From assembly GCF_001467525.1 (NCBI RefSeq), contig NZ_LNXS01000006.1, positions 1 to 64,000 on the forward strand: 64,000 nucleotides of DNA, in the 5' to 3' direction. The notes beneath the pieces were generated by a model, which was not told the DNA's origin, searched no databases, and saw only the letters and a list, made by a program, of their open reading frames with translations. A program made the position numbers and the translations under genes. Positions 1-10,101 of this stretch are shown one piece after another. Origin of the DNA: Legionella anisa. Its GTDB lineage: Bacteria; Pseudomonadota; Gammaproteobacteria; Legionellales; Legionellaceae. The first letter of the stretch is position 1; each line of letters begins with the position of its first letter.

Positions 1-258
1 CCCTTTGGCTCTGTTTGCAAAAGGGAATTTAAAAAAATGAGAGGATCACTCAGGGCTTCGCCTGCACCCAGGCTACATTACTGTCATCCCTGTAGACTTA
101 GAATACTTATTTTCCCGGTTAAATTTTGTGAGGAACTCTCAGGGCTTGTCCGCGGGATCCAGAAGATCTACTAAGAGACAGTTGCAAGTAACCAGGCTAC
201 GTTTACTTCAGCACCAGCCTACATGGTTATCAAATAATGTTTCTTTGGAATGGAGGCT
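1..258. repeat. Intergenic region with palindromic repeat fragments
   Basis: No gene is seen. Positions 61-76 carry a half copy of the recurring palindrome (TGCACCCAGGCTAC). Positions 116-172 match the arm found at 8668-8720 (GGTTAAATTTTGTGAGG, then CTCAGGGCTTGTCCGCGG). Positions 183-202 carry another CCAGGCTAC end. The region is a pile-up of degenerate repeat units downstream of the FAD monooxygenase gene. Confidence 0.6.
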
Positions 259-1428
259 CTAGGTTTTTGAAGAGGTAGGGGTATACCATGTCTCTTCACG
301 GATAATTTGTTCCCACCAGGCAGACATTTTTTCCTCATTCATTTCGTGCCATTCAACAGGATGTAGTACCAAAGCATCAGCCATTCGTTTTGATAAATCA
401 TACATGGCAAGTCGTTTGGGAAGAGAGTCTTTCTCCCATGCTTCAATCGCCTGCTGAACATTATCCCCTTTCTTGAGATGTTCACTAAGACTTAATGCAT
501 CTTGGATGGCTAAGGAAGCGCCGTTTCCTACATGAGGTCGTAATACCGCACTAGCATCACCCAGTAAAAGAGCACCTGGAACCACAAGACGATTGACACA
601 AACATCAACAATTTTCTGCATGAACGGAGATGACGTATCGAGAATTATTTGTGCAGCTACCTTAGGCAATTGATTAAGAGCTAATTGATGTAGATGTTCT
701 TTTGCTTTTGCGGAAAAGTCGATTAAAGAGGTTGGGCCTAAACCCTCTAGATCTGCAATCGCTATTTTTTCATAAAAAACCCAGTTTAACTTATTCGTTT
801 GATGATGATAGACCGGATAAGTTAATAAATGTCCTTTGTTATAGCAGTAATAAAGCCCCTGATCATTGAAAAGAGTATTATTTTTTATCTTCTCAAATTC
901 CAGTGTTCCACGCCATGCAACATAACCCGAATATTCCGGTTGCACATTGGATACCAATTTTCTTCCCAGAGATTGAACACCATCAGCAAAAACAATGAGA
1001 TCAAAGGGCTGTGTTTCTCCAGACTCTAAAGTGACTTGGCCAGGGCCTTTATCATGGAGCTGTACATCAATGACTTTTACTCCATGACGATATATCGAGT
1101 TTGGTATTTTTTTTCTTAAGTTAGTGAATAAAGTATCCCAGTGGAGACTTGCCATGGACATTTCCTGTTTCCATAAAAATTTTCCGTGAAACGGTTCGTT
1201 ATCCGCTTGGCAATAAAAACTGCGCGCTTTGAGTGTATGAGATAAGGTATCTGGGTCAATAATATTTTTGGCGATTAAGATATTCAGTAATTCAATAGAA
1301 ACGGTAATACCCGCCCCACGTGATTTTAAATCATCTGCTCGCTCAAAAACAGTGACGGGGAACTGGTCTTTCAATAATAAGGCTAAGGCACAACCTGCTA
1401 TAGAACCCCCAATAATAGCGATTTTCAA
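259..1428 (-). CDS. FAD-dependent monooxygenase, aromatic hydroxylase type
   Basis: The 389-residue protein opens with a Rossmann dinucleotide motif (IAIIGGSIAGC, residues 3-13) followed by an acidic residue after the second strand (VFERA), typical of group A flavoprotein monooxygenases. A GDA motif (LLLGDASAVLRPHVGNGAS, about residues 288-306) binds the FAD ribityl and pyrophosphate. These enzymes use NAD(P)H and O2 to hydroxylate an organic substrate; the substrate here is not predictable. The start is a TTG with a GGAAG ribosome site about 8 bases upstream; no in-frame ATG precedes it. It lies 60 bases downstream of the cyclase gene on the same strand, so the two may be cotranscribed. The family is clear; the function in the cell is not. 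Confidence 0.85.
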   Translation of the reverse strand: MKIAIIGGSIAGCALALLLKDQFPVTVFERADDLKSRGAGITVSIELLNILIAKNIIDPDTLSHTLKARSFYCQADNEPFHGKFLWKQEMSMASLHWDTLFTNLRKKIPNSIYRHGVKVIDVQLHDKGPGQVTLESGETQPFDLIVFADGVQSLGRKLVSNVQPEYSGYVAWRGTLEFEKIKNNTLFNDQGLYYCYNKGHLLTYPVYHHQTNKLNWVFYEKIAIADLEGLGPTSLIDFSAKAKEHLHQLALNQLPKVAAQIILDTSSPFMQKIVDVCVNRLVVPGALLLGDASAVLRPHVGNGASLAIQDALSLSEHLKKGDNVQQAIEAWEKDSLPKRLAMYDLSKRMADALVLHPVEWHEMNEEKMSAWWEQIIREETWYTPTSSKT

Positions 1429-1488
1429 CGTAATTTCTTCCAGGAAATTGAATGAATACGATGGATTATATAAAGTAACAAAACAAAA

Positions 1489-2175
1489 TCAATAAAGACC
1501 AATTAAACGCACAGGAGCTTCGGTTAACTCAGCGATTTTCATAGGCAAAATCATGCTGTAGGCGCCAAATACGGGTAATTTTGTTGCATTAAAAACATTT
1601 TCAACTATATATTTCTCGTTTTCGAGCATCAACTGGTGAACAATATAGTCATTTTCTGGTCTATCCGGAGACAAGGTATCAATCCCAATGCCTGCGCAAT
1701 TTCGCTCCAGGATTAATCGTGCAGCTTCTTCGCTAATACAGGGAAAAACCAAATTATTTCTATAGTGTTGGGCATCATGCCAATTATTTTCCCATCCAGT
1801 ATAAAAAATAACAAACGTATGCTCAGTAATTGTTCGATGTTTTTTCTCGAAATCCAGAATGTCCTTCCTGGTAATACTGTAGCGCTCATGCGACTGAGGG
1901 CTTACATCAATAACCACACATTGAGTAATTAAATGATGATCAATAAGATCAAGTTCGGCAACGTGAAGCCCATTTTTAATACAATGAGCTGGAGCGTCAA
2001 TATGGGTGCCAATCCCTGCTGGCATACTCATTTCTTGCACTTTAAATTGTACTGCAGTAGAACATTCGTCATAATTTAGGATTGTTTTATGACTAAAGCC
2101 ACAGCCTATATCCCAGGATGGACTTTCTGGCGAAAGTGTATGGGTCATGTCAATGATCTTAAATGGAAAAGTCAT
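1489..2175 (-). CDS. Cyclase family protein (kynurenine formamidase-like metal hydrolase)
   Basis: The protein of about 228 residues belongs to the cyclase/KynB family: it contains the metal-binding signature GTHIDAPAHC (H-x-D-x-P-x-H) near residue 60 and starts with the usual IIDMTHTLSP strand. Members are Mn/Zn-dependent amidohydrolases or lactonases, including arylformamidase of the kynurenine pathway, but many have other substrates. The in-frame TTG at 2187 is less likely than the ATG at 2175. It sits between the GCS2 ligase gene and the FAD monooxygenase on one strand. A formamidase plus an aromatic hydroxylase would suit tryptophan catabolism, but no tryptophan dioxygenase or kynureninase is nearby, so the pairing is only suggestive. 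Confidence 0.82.
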   Translation of the reverse strand: MTFPFKIIDMTHTLSPESPSWDIGCGFSHKTILNYDECSTAVQFKVQEMSMPAGIGTHIDAPAHCIKNGLHVAELDLIDHHLITQCVVIDVSPQSHERYSITRKDILDFEKKHRTITEHTFVIFYTGWENNWHDAQHYRNNLVFPCISEEAARLILERNCAGIGIDTLSPDRPENDYIVHQLMLENEKYIVENVFNATKLPVFGAYSMILPMKIAELTEAPVRLIGLY

Positions 2176-2260
2176 TTGGATTCTCAAAAAAACGATACGT
2201 TCTTATGTTTTGCCATAATTTTGCGAAAAGGAAAATAGGGTTTTGTTTCTTTCTAAGGTT

Positions 2261-2351
2261 GTAGCCTGGTTGCTTGCAACCAGAATCGGATAACTTCATC
2301 AATTGTTAGAATTCGAGTTCAGCACCATCCCGGTTGCAAGCAACCGGGATG
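2261..2351. repeat. Tandem perfect hairpins between two minus-strand genes
   Basis: Two perfect short-loop hairpins lie here. The first is CTGGTTGC, TT, GCAACCAG (2266-2283), preceded by GTAGC. The second has 12-bp arms CATCCCGGTTGC and GCAACCGGGATG around AA (2326-2351). The shared core GGTTGC and the GTAGCCTGG end relate them to the palindromic repeat family elsewhere in the window. They may also attenuate read-through from the ligase gene into the cyclase gene; no strong T-run follows. Confidence 0.65.
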
Positions 2352-2362
2352 CCAAGGTATTT

Positions 2363-3775
2363 TTAATTAAAGTTCCAATCAGCAACTGGGGTTTCTGAAT
2401 ATTGATTTTTAGTATATTGCTCCAGCATATAATTAAAATCATTTTTGTGTTTCGTAAGATGTTTTTTTTGCCAGATACTTCCATTTTGATTTTTATACAG
2501 CCTGGTTTTAATGATATCTAAATAAAAATGGGCATCTACAGAGTTTATTCCCAAATCTTCAAGTCCTTTTAAAGCGAGCGGGACTAAGTTTTTTAAAAGA
2601 GTTCCAGCCTTTATCTTACCGGTAGTCCAATTTAATCTCGCCTCTAATCCATAACGAGCTGACTCATAAAAATTTTTTAAAGTAGATTCATGGGTTATTA
2701 AAGAAGTCAATGAAGGTAATGTGTTTGCGTAATAATAAGTGATGCCATAAAAAAACGCAGCATTTGCTATCATATCGATTACCGTTGGGCCTGTAGATAA
2801 GGCGCGGTGTTCTATTCTCAGATAAGGTTCACTCTGTTTATTAAAATCTAAAATAGGTCTGTTCCAACGAAAGATGCAACTATTTTGACATCGAACATGG
2901 AACATATGATCAATAGGTTCTTCATAAGCTGCCAGAGGCAAGAGATAAGGAAAATTTTTTAAATTATTTTCAAAAATGGGGAATAGAGTCTCTTGCATAT
3001 AATTAGGTTCAAAAAAAACGGTTTTTTGCAATGGATGAGGAAATGTATAAAGTTGTTCAAAAATACCAATTCGTGTTTCGCTCCATAAATTTTTTCCACA
3101 AAAGTAAGGTGAATTACTGCTAAGAGCTAATAAGGGAGCTGATAATATTTGAATAATATTAAAATAATGAACTAATTGATGTTGAGGAACTTCTATATGA
3201 AGTTGCAAGGCACATATTAAACCTTCTATAGCTAAAGATTCTGGAGATAACAGGAGATTTTCATTTTTTCCTTTGATATGAATGGATAAAGGCTCTTCTT
3301 TGCGGTATTGGGTTACAAACTCATTCATTAAAAGAAAAGCATTCTTAGGCGTAATATAGGAAGATCGAAAAAGAGCAGGGTCTGTTTGCGGTATTGAGCC
3401 TATAAGTGCTAAGTGATGCCCCGTATTAAGTGCTATTTCGCAACATTTATTCCATGTCGTTAAAATATTTTGATGCAGAAGAGATAAAAAATTATCTTTT
3501 AAGGGAAAAACGGGAGTGTTAATTTCCAGTTGAGTACCTCCGGCTTCTCTTACCAATTCTTGATTTTTTAATTTTTTCGTAAAAAGAATGTTATGGGGCG
3601 TTAACTGATATTCTTTATCCAAAATAAGAAATTCAATTTCAGCACCTGCATTCATATGCTCCGATTTAAAATAATTTTTTGTGAACCATTTTTCTAAAAG
3701 CTGGGTTTCAGCAATTAAATTTTTTTCAAATAATTCACAATCAATTTTATAGTTTTCAATTTTTTTAATGCGCAT
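2363..3775 (-). CDS. GCS2-family glutamate-cysteine ligase-like protein
   Basis: The 470-residue protein resembles GCS2-type gamma-glutamylcysteine ligases (the YbdK/EgtA group). Visible landmarks are the N-terminal AGAEIEFLILD strand (residues 44-54), EAGGTQLEINTP near residue 80, and a C-terminal RIEHRALSTGPTVIDM block where family members carry substrate-binding arginines. These enzymes join glutamate through its gamma-carboxyl to an amine, usually cysteine, using ATP. AAGGA lies about 8 bases before the ATG. It is 23 bases downstream of a class II glutamine amidotransferase on the same strand, an arrangement like the EgtA and EgtC steps of ergothioneine synthesis. No egtB or egtD homologue is visible, so substrate and product remain open. 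Confidence 0.72.
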   Translation of the reverse strand: MRIKKIENYKIDCELFEKNLIAETQLLEKWFTKNYFKSEHMNAGAEIEFLILDKEYQLTPHNILFTKKLKNQELVREAGGTQLEINTPVFPLKDNFLSLLHQNILTTWNKCCEIALNTGHHLALIGSIPQTDPALFRSSYITPKNAFLLMNEFVTQYRKEEPLSIHIKGKNENLLLSPESLAIEGLICALQLHIEVPQHQLVHYFNIIQILSAPLLALSSNSPYFCGKNLWSETRIGIFEQLYTFPHPLQKTVFFEPNYMQETLFPIFENNLKNFPYLLPLAAYEEPIDHMFHVRCQNSCIFRWNRPILDFNKQSEPYLRIEHRALSTGPTVIDMIANAAFFYGITYYYANTLPSLTSLITHESTLKNFYESARYGLEARLNWTTGKIKAGTLLKNLVPLALKGLEDLGINSVDAHFYLDIIKTRLYKNQNGSIWQKKHLTKHKNDFNYMLEQYTKNQYSETPVADWNFN

Positions 3776-3798
3776 TGCACAGTCCTTAGTATTTACAA

Positions 3799-4632
3799 CT
3801 AAAGCTTTTGTAATGAAGTACTTAAATTTGCTTCAACCATGAAACAATGGTTCACCGGAATAATTTGCCATTTAAATCCATTATTGGTTGATAATTTTTC
3901 AGAAGCAATGATGATGTATTTGTAAATGGTTTCTTTTGATGCTTTTTGCACAGGATCTTCTTCTACGGAGAAATACATCGTTTCCGGTTTAATGCATGGA
4001 GAAGTACACGAGCGAAATGCAACGATTCTTTTTCCATCTGTAATGCAGATATTAAAATAAGACACACCTTTTTCATGATGTTTTTTTACTAATTCGTTAA
4101 TTATGTTCAATGCTTTTAGCAACGTATCGTATATATCATGAGCGTTTTTTATTGTTACATTTTTTGCTAATTGCAAAAATAATGCAAAAATCAGTTCTGA
4201 GTCTGTACTGCCTTTAATCCAATTATAAATATCATTGTCCAATAAATTATGAATGTGACGTTTAATTTTTTCAAAGTAGGGTATCCATCCATTATGCATA
4301 AATAACCATTTTTTATAGATAAAAGGATGACAATTAAATTGAGAGATCCCTCCTGTACTTGCTGCACGTATATGGCCAAAAAACAAATGAGATTGGGTCT
4401 TTTTTGCCAAATAAGTTAAATTCTGATCATTCCATGCGGGGAAAAGTGATGTGAATAAAGCAGGTGTTCTAGAGAATGAAGTGTACCACCCTAATCCAAA
4501 CCCATCGCCATTAGTCAAAGTACGCGACTCACGGGCAAGAAGGCTTTGCTTTATAAGCGAATTGTTCGGTTTTATTAAAAGATCCGCTAATAAAATATTT
4601 TCTTTTCCTATATAAGCTACAAATCGACACAT
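3799..4632 (-). CDS. Class II glutamine amidotransferase (EgtC-like)
   Basis: The 277-residue protein begins Met-Cys-Arg-Phe-Val-Ala-Tyr, placing the Ntn-type nucleophile at Cys2 after methionine removal. It has the class II glutaminase motifs NGDGFGLGWY (residues 41-50), HIRAASTGG near residue 87, and HNGW near residue 113. There is no synthetase domain, so it is a stand-alone gamma-glutamyl hydrolase of the EgtC/YafJ group, expected to cleave a gamma-glutamyl amide. It is the upstream member of a pair with the GCS2 ligase gene; together they could add and later remove a gamma-glutamyl group. The true substrate is unknown. Confidence 0.8.
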   Translation of the reverse strand: MCRFVAYIGKENILLADLLIKPNNSLIKQSLLARESRTLTNGDGFGLGWYTSFSRTPALFTSLFPAWNDQNLTYLAKKTQSHLFFGHIRAASTGGISQFNCHPFIYKKWLFMHNGWIPYFEKIKRHIHNLLDNDIYNWIKGSTDSELIFALFLQLAKNVTIKNAHDIYDTLLKALNIINELVKKHHEKGVSYFNICITDGKRIVAFRSCTSPCIKPETMYFSVEEDPVQKASKETIYKYIIIASEKLSTNNGFKWQIIPVNHCFMVEANLSTSLQKL

Positions 4633-4886
4633 AATTTGTCCTTATCGAGGCTTAAACGATCCAATCATTGTAATTTTAGGAGGGGAAAAATGAGATGTCC
4701 AAAATAAACATTCAAATCATTACTTTTTTATTCATTGCTATTCATGTTAACCAGACTTCATCTCGTGGTTTGTATTAGTATCTGCTGCCAATTCGACTCT
4801 CTTAGTCAAGAGGGTGCGATTACAATTTGGTATGGGATGTTGTGTAGTATAATTAATAACAATGGGTAGCCACGGACGTAGGCAAG

Positions 4887-7800
4887 ATGGAAAAAAATAA
4901 ATGGGAGTTTTGGATTGATCGAGGCGGCACATTCACCGATGTTGTCGCGTGCAGTCCTGAAGGGCATGTAAGCAGCCATAAATTACTTTCTGAAAATCCT
5001 GAACGCTATCCAGATGCAGCTATCCAAGGTATTCAAGATATTCTCAAATGTACCTCTATTCCAGCAGATGACATTGCATTCATTAAAATGGGAACAACAG
5101 TAGCAACGAATACCTTACTTGAGCGAAAAGGGGCGAAAGTGCTTTTAGCAATTACTCAAGGCTATGCTGATGCATTACGAATTGGGTATCAAAATCGTCC
5201 CGAACTTTTTGCATTAAATATTAGATTACCTTCTTTACTTTATAACGATGTGATTGAAATTAAGGAACGAATTGATGCAAAAGGTACAGTCCTACACCTC
5301 TTAGATGTAGAAACGTCCCGAAAAAAAATGGAGCAAGCCTATGCTAAAGGATATCGCACGCTTGCTATCGTATTGATGCATGCTTATCACTTTAGTCAGC
5401 ATGAAAAAAAATTAAAGGAAATTGCTGAGGCAATAGGATTCACACAAATTTCGGTGAGTCATGAAGTCGTACCTGTCATGAAATTGGTAAGTCGTGGCGA
5501 GACCACTGTTGTTGATGCTTATCTTTCTCCAGTGCTACAACGCTACATTCAAAGTCTGCAAAATAAGTTAGGAAAAATTCCATTGTTTTTTATGCAATCA
5601 AATGGGGGGTTGGTGAGTGCAAAACTTTTTCGGGGTAAAGACAGTCTTTTTTCAGGTCCAGCAGGAGGCGTAATAGGTATGATTAAAACCAGCCAATTCG
5701 CTGGTTTTAATCAGGTTATTGGCTTTGATATGGGGGGAACGTCAACCGATGTTTCTCATTTCGCAGGCGAATACGAACGCAGCTATGATTATGAGTTTAG
5801 TGGAGTACATATTCGAACGCCAATGATGTCGATCCATACTATAGCAGCGGGGGGAGGGTCGATTCTTAATTTTGATGGTCAACGTTATACGGTAGGACCT
5901 CAATCAGCAGGAGCAAATCCTGGGCCTGCCTGTTATCGTCGTGGTGGTCCACTCACTATAACCGATTGCAATGTGCTGCTTGGCAAAATTCAACCTCAAT
6001 TTTTCCCTAAAATCTTTGGTTCTACAGCCAATCAAGAAATTGATGCGCTCATAGTGAAGGAGCATTTTCGGGATTTAGCAAAAAAAATCCAAAAAGAAAC
6101 AGGAAGTAAAAAAACGGTTGAAGAAGTTGCAGAAGGTTATCTCAACATCGCAGTGGAGAATATGGCAAATGCGATAAAAAAAATTTCCATACAACGTGGT
6201 TATGATGTGAGGCAGTATGTCTTAAATTGTTTTGGTGGAGCTGCAGGGCAGCATGCATGTAGGGTTGCTGATAACTTAGGGATCAAAAAGATATTAATTC
6301 ATCCCCTGGCTGGTGTACTTTCTGCTTATGGAATGGGATTGGCAGAAATCAGCGTCATGCATGAACAAGCAATTGAAAGAGCATTGCAGCGCGGTATTCT
6401 TTCTTTTTTGCGTCCAAATTTTATAAAAATAGAGCAAAAAGCACATAAGGCATTAAAATCCCAGGGATTAACCAATGCGGCTGTGACATGCAAACGGCAA
6501 GTGCACTTACGTTATGAAGGCTCAGATACCACATTACTCGTTGCATTGGGAACCATTAAATCCATGCGGCAAACATTTATAGAGCAACATCGTAAAACTT
6601 TTGGATTCGCTTCATCCAGAAAAAAACTGATTGTTGAAGCTATTTCTATAGAATGTGCCGTTCCTAGTAAAACCTCTATTGAATTGACTGAAGAAACACT
6701 AAAGCACCGTCCTGAAAATAAAATTCCACACCGTGAGACAGTTAAAATTTTTACTCAGGATTCTTATCATAAAGCGTCCGTGTATGACCAAGGTGAATTA
6801 ATTCCTGGGGATTGCATTCAAGGTTGTGCCGTAATTATCGAAGCCAATGCGACCACCATTGTGGAACCGGGTTGGCAAGCTGAGATGACTGCACAAAAAT
6901 ACTTATTATTAACACGATATCAAACCCCGGCTGCTAAAGGAGTCACTACGCAAATTGATCCTGCTCTGTTGGAAATATTTAATAATCGCTTCATGAGTAT
7001 CGCGGAGCAAATGGGCGAGGTTCTACGTAAAACAGCAAGTTCGGTTAATATCAAAGAACGCCTTGATTTTTCCTGCGCTGTTTTTGATGAACAGGGCGAG
7101 CTCGTTGCCAATGCGCCTCATATTCCGGTGCATCTAGGCTCCATGAGCGAAAGTGTTAAATCCATATTAAAGAACAATCCGAAGATTCATCCTCACGATG
7201 TATATGTCTTAAATGCGCCTTACAATGGTGGAACCCATTTGCCGGACATCACTATGATCACTCCGGTTTTTGATAAGCAAGGAAGTAATTTGTTATTTCT
7301 GGTTGGTTCGCGCGGGCATCATGCGGATATTGGAGGGATTACTCCGGGATCTATCCCCGCAGAAAGCAAAATTGTCGAGGAAGAAGGAGTACTGATCAAT
7401 AATTTTAAAATCATGGATCAAGGTCGTTTTTTAGAAAAAGCGACGTTAAATTTGCTCACTAAAGCAAAATATCCAGCGCGTAACCCGCACCAAAATTTAG
7501 AGGATTTTAAAGCGCAGATTGCAGCAAATGCTTCGGGTGTGCAGAGTTTATTGGATTTAATTGCGCAGTTTGGTTTGGACGTCGTGCATGCGTATATGAA
7601 ACACGTACGTGATAATGCGACTGCATCAGTAGAGCGTTTATTGGGTAAGCTGGGTAATGGCCATTTTACTTATGCATTAGATGATGGAAGCCAAATTAGG
7701 GTCGCATTGAGTATTAATAAACAAACAAAACGGATGCACATTGATTTTACTGGAAGTTGCAAACAACACCCGGGCAACTTTAATGCGCCCACAGCGATTT

Positions 7801-8480
7801 GTAAGGCTGCTGTTTTATATGTTCTGCGCTGTCTGGTTGCTGAAAATATTCCGTTAAATAGTGGTTGTTTTGTACCGATTGAGCTGATTATCCCTGAAAA
7901 AAGCATTTTAAATCCAAGTTATCCTGCTGCGGTTGTTGCAGGTAACGTTGAAACGTCTCAATGTATTGTTGATACCCTGTTTGGTGCATTAGGAGTAGTC
8001 GCTGCATCCCAAGGAACGTGTAACAATTTCACTTTTGGCAATAAAGCGTATCAATATTATGAAACAATTTGTGGTGGCGCTGGGGCTGGGCCTGACTTTG
8101 ATGGAGCTTCTGCAGTTCATACTCATATGACGAATACGTATCTTACCGATCCAGAAATTCTAGAATTGCGTTTCCCAATTCTGCTCGAGCAATTTTCCAT
8201 TCGCAAAGGAAGTGGGGGAGGAGGTTTACATTGTGGTGGGGATGGTGTCGTTCGACGGATTCGTTTTTTAGAGAAGATGATCGTAAATATTATTTCCAGT
8301 CATCGTGTCATTCCTCCATATGGGATGCAAGGAGGGGCTTCGGGTAAGCCCGGACACAATTGGGTTCAACGTGCAAATGGTTACGTAGAAGAATTAGGGA
8401 GTTGTGCACGTAGAGAAATGCATCCAGGTGATGTTTTCATTATTGAAACGCCAGGAGGTGGGGGATTTGGTAAACCATAA
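4887..8480 (+). CDS. 5-oxoprolinase, ATP-hydrolysing (fused HyuA-HyuB hydantoinase type)
   Basis: The 1197-residue protein is a full-length eukaryote-type 5-oxoprolinase fusion. The HyuA half (about residues 1-680) has the ASKHA phosphate loops [10 protein letters not shown] near residue 10 and [11 protein letters not shown] near residue 282. The HyuB half (about 690-1195) has [25 protein letters not shown] and the glycine-rich end [15 protein letters not shown]. The enzyme opens 5-oxoproline to glutamate with ATP, salvaging pyroglutamate produced by gamma-glutamyl turnover. It is divergent from the amidotransferase-ligase pair, with 254 bases between them, which fits a shared gamma-glutamyl theme. 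Single bacterial polypeptides of this type are common; specificity for oxoproline over other hydantoins is inferred from length and architecture. Confidence 0.9.
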   Translation: MEKNKWEFWIDRGGTFTDVVACSPEGHVSSHKLLSENPERYPDAAIQGIQDILKCTSIPADDIAFIKMGTTVATNTLLERKGAKVLLAITQGYADALRIGYQNRPELFALNIRLPSLLYNDVIEIKERIDAKGTVLHLLDVETSRKKMEQAYAKGYRTLAIVLMHAYHFSQHEKKLKEIAEAIGFTQISVSHEVVPVMKLVSRGETTVVDAYLSPVLQRYIQSLQNKLGKIPLFFMQSNGGLVSAKLFRGKDSLFSGPAGGVIGMIKTSQFAGFNQVIGFDMGGTSTDVSHFAGEYERSYDYEFSGVHIRTPMMSIHTIAAGGGSILNFDGQRYTVGPQSAGANPGPACYRRGGPLTITDCNVLLGKIQPQFFPKIFGSTANQEIDALIVKEHFRDLAKKIQKETGSKKTVEEVAEGYLNIAVENMANAIKKISIQRGYDVRQYVLNCFGGAAGQHACRVADNLGIKKILIHPLAGVLSAYGMGLAEISVMHEQAIERALQRGILSFLRPNFIKIEQKAHKALKSQGLTNAAVTCKRQVHLRYEGSDTTLLVALGTIKSMRQTFIEQHRKTFGFASSRKKLIVEAISIECAVPSKTSIELTEETLKHRPENKIPHRETVKIFTQDSYHKASVYDQGELIPGDCIQGCAVIIEANATTIVEPGWQAEMTAQKYLLLTRYQTPAAKGVTTQIDPALLEIFNNRFMSIAEQMGEVLRKTASSVNIKERLDFSCAVFDEQGELVANAPHIPVHLGSMSESVKSILKNNPKIHPHDVYVLNAPYNGGTHLPDITMITPVFDKQGSNLLFLVGSRGHHADIGGITPGSIPAESKIVEEEGVLINNFKIMDQGRFLEKATLNLLTKAKYPARNPHQNLEDFKAQIAANASGVQSLLDLIAQFGLDVVHAYMKHVRDNATASVERLLGKLGNGHFTYALDDGSQIRVALSINKQTKRMHIDFTGSCKQHPGNFNAPTAICKAAVLYVLRCLVAENIPLNSGCFVPIELIIPEKSILNPSYPAAVVAGNVETSQCIVDTLFGALGVVAASQGTCNNFTFGNKAYQYYETICGGAGAGPDFDGASAVHTHMTNTYLTDPEILELRFPILLEQFSIRKGSGGGGLHCGGDGVVRRIRFLEKMIVNIISSHRVIPPYGMQGGASGKPGHNWVQRANGYVEELGSCARREMHPGDVFIIETPGGGGFGKP

Positions 8481-8531
8481 CCTAAACTAAAAAAGTCCTT
8501 CAAAAACCATTTACACCGTAATGGTGCCCTA

Positions 8532-8790
8532 TTTCGACGCTCCGCGGCTTGTCCCTGAGAGATCCTCACAAAATTTAACCAGGAAGAATGTTATTTGTTG
8601 CCCGTCATCCCTGCCTACGCAGGGATGACAGCCTTTTAAACATCACCGTAAACTATAGAATAGGTTTCCTGGTTAAATTTTGTGAGGATCTCTCAGGGCT
8701 TGTCCGCGGAATCCAGGAGATCTACTCTGCCGGATCCTGGATCCCGCAGACAAGCCGCGAGACGTAGATGAAAAGGCTTCACTCCGAATT
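8532..8790. repeat. Large inverted repeat element with nested hairpin
   Basis: Two perfect 31-bp inverted arms lie at 8553-8583 and 8668-8698 (the right arm begins CCTGGTTAAATTTTGTGAGG). Between them, GTCATCCCTGC (8604-8614) and GCAGGGATGAC (8619-8629) form a small hairpin with loop CTAC. Outside the arms both sides carry CCGCGG-type sequence, but the 9 bases joining arm to flank read GGCTTGTCC on the left and also read GGCTTGTCC, not its complement, on the right. A related arm occurs at 116-172. A second palindrome (GGATCC-rich) follows at 8720-8765. No gene is seen in this 313-base gap. Confidence 0.7.
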
Positions 8791-8793
8791 CTA

Positions 8794-9747
8794 TTAAAAA
8801 TGTGCCACAAAGCGCAGTATTCCATTTGTGCCTTGGGCGCGATTTCGGGCGCCTTGCTCAGAGTATACATTTAAAAAAATAAAGTGGTTTTTGCTAAGGC
8901 TATAGACCATCCCTGGACCAATTGCCCAAACACGTTCCTTGCGATCGGGAACCCCAACACCATTTACCAGAGTGTCGGTAATCTGATTGAAAAAATAGCC
9001 ATTTACGCCCACAGTGAACTTCTCTATTATGGCATAACCTACTGCAATATCCCCAAAAACAGCTTGTCCTGCTTGTGTGGAATGGACAGTGGGTCCAAAA
9101 GCAACGTTAGGACTATGATTGACACCATTCCATAGATAATGCAGCCGTGCAGCTGCAGATAATTTAGGTGTCATCCAAAACGTAAAAGCCCAGTAGGGAT
9201 TTAACGACAAAAAATGACTGCCGGGGTTAATTGCATTGAGGCTGCTGTATCGCCCTACTGGTATCACTACATCCAGTTCAAAGCGCTGAACAAATAAAGG
9301 CCCTTTTCCGTCTTTTCGCATAATCGGATCAAACTGCAGCGCAGGCCCGACCCACCAATCACCAGGACCATTATCAGCTTTTAGAATCATATTATCTAAT
9401 CCATCATCCACACGGGCATTAACTACCCAAGGCAAAAGTGTGGCAAAACCTAAATTAGCCCCGAAAATTTTTTTTGTCGTTACATAGATAAACTGAGTCA
9501 CATTTGCAACAACATCAAGTTCAGTACGTGGCAGAGGAAGTTTATTGCCCTTGTTATCATTAAACCGATTGGAAGTGTAGTACTGAAAATAATCTTGGAA
9601 ATAAAAGCCTGGGCCAGAAGGAGGGCTCCCATCATAAAAACTGGTATAACCCAGATTAACAACGGGTTGATCATAAGCAAGCGTTGATGAAGAGGCTAAT
9701 AAGAATGCCAAGCTAAAACAAAAATGCAGTATTCCTTTCCATTGCAT
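8794..9747 (-). CDS. Outer-membrane transporter-like protein, phenol MetA-pathway (SphA-like) family
   Basis: The 317-residue protein has a signal peptide (about residues 1-24, ending STLAYD). The mature part is rich in alternating aromatic and small residues and ends with a beta-strand and terminal phenylalanine (GILRFVAHF), a typical outer-membrane beta-barrel signature. Repeated motifs such as NLGFATLLPWV and SLNPYWAFTFWMTPKLSAAARLHYLWNG resemble the putative MetA-pathway phenol-degradation channel family, proposed to take up hydrophobic compounds. AGGAC precedes the ATG by about 8 bases. It stands alone on the minus strand, divergent from the isochorismatase-fold gene. Substrate is unknown. 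Confidence 0.75.
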   Translation of the reverse strand: MQWKGILHFCFSLAFLLASSSTLAYDQPVVNLGYTSFYDGSPPSGPGFYFQDYFQYYTSNRFNDNKGNKLPLPRTELDVVANVTQFIYVTTKKIFGANLGFATLLPWVVNARVDDGLDNMILKADNGPGDWWVGPALQFDPIMRKDGKGPLFVQRFELDVVIPVGRYSSLNAINPGSHFLSLNPYWAFTFWMTPKLSAAARLHYLWNGVNHSPNVAFGPTVHSTQAGQAVFGDIAVGYAIIEKFTVGVNGYFFNQITDTLVNGVGVPDRKERVWAIGPGMVYSLSKNHFIFLNVYSEQGARNRAQGTNGILRFVAHF

Positions 9748-10101
9748 AAAAAGTTGTCCTTTCTAAAACCTATTTCTTTCGTCTTTCTATTGCCGACTGA
9801 ACTGTACCGAATTAACCGAATTTTTCAGGACTCGTTATTGTATCGTGGAAGATCTCGATTATTCTTTTTTGTATAATTAAATTATTACTCTTTGATAATT
9901 GAATGAAATTATGTCTGATTTATTTCAGAAGAACAATATATTGCTGCCATATCGGGTTTTTATAATTTGGGGCTGCTGAAATTGGTGGTGGGTGAGCGAT
10001 GAACGATTTCGAGATCTAAGATAATATGGAAAAACGCTACTTGCAAAAGCAGAAGAATGAGCGAAACATATGGGATGTAACATTTTGATGGAGATTATAC
10101 T
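9748..10101. other. Divergent intergenic region, no gene seen
   Basis: These 354 bases separate divergently transcribed genes and so must hold promoters in both directions. The part around 9860-9930 is very AT-rich. I see no repeat, RNA gene or well-supported promoter box. A GGAG ribosome site lies at about 10090 for the plus-strand gene. Confidence 0.5.

Noticed and set aside
1489..2175. Kynurenine formamidase as part of a kynurenine operon with the FAD monooxygenase
   Set aside because: No tryptophan dioxygenase or kynureninase is nearby, and cyclase-family proteins have many substrates.
8881..9135. 83-codon frame opposite the transporter gene
   Set aside because: It lies wholly antisense to a well-supported beta-barrel gene and has no independent support.
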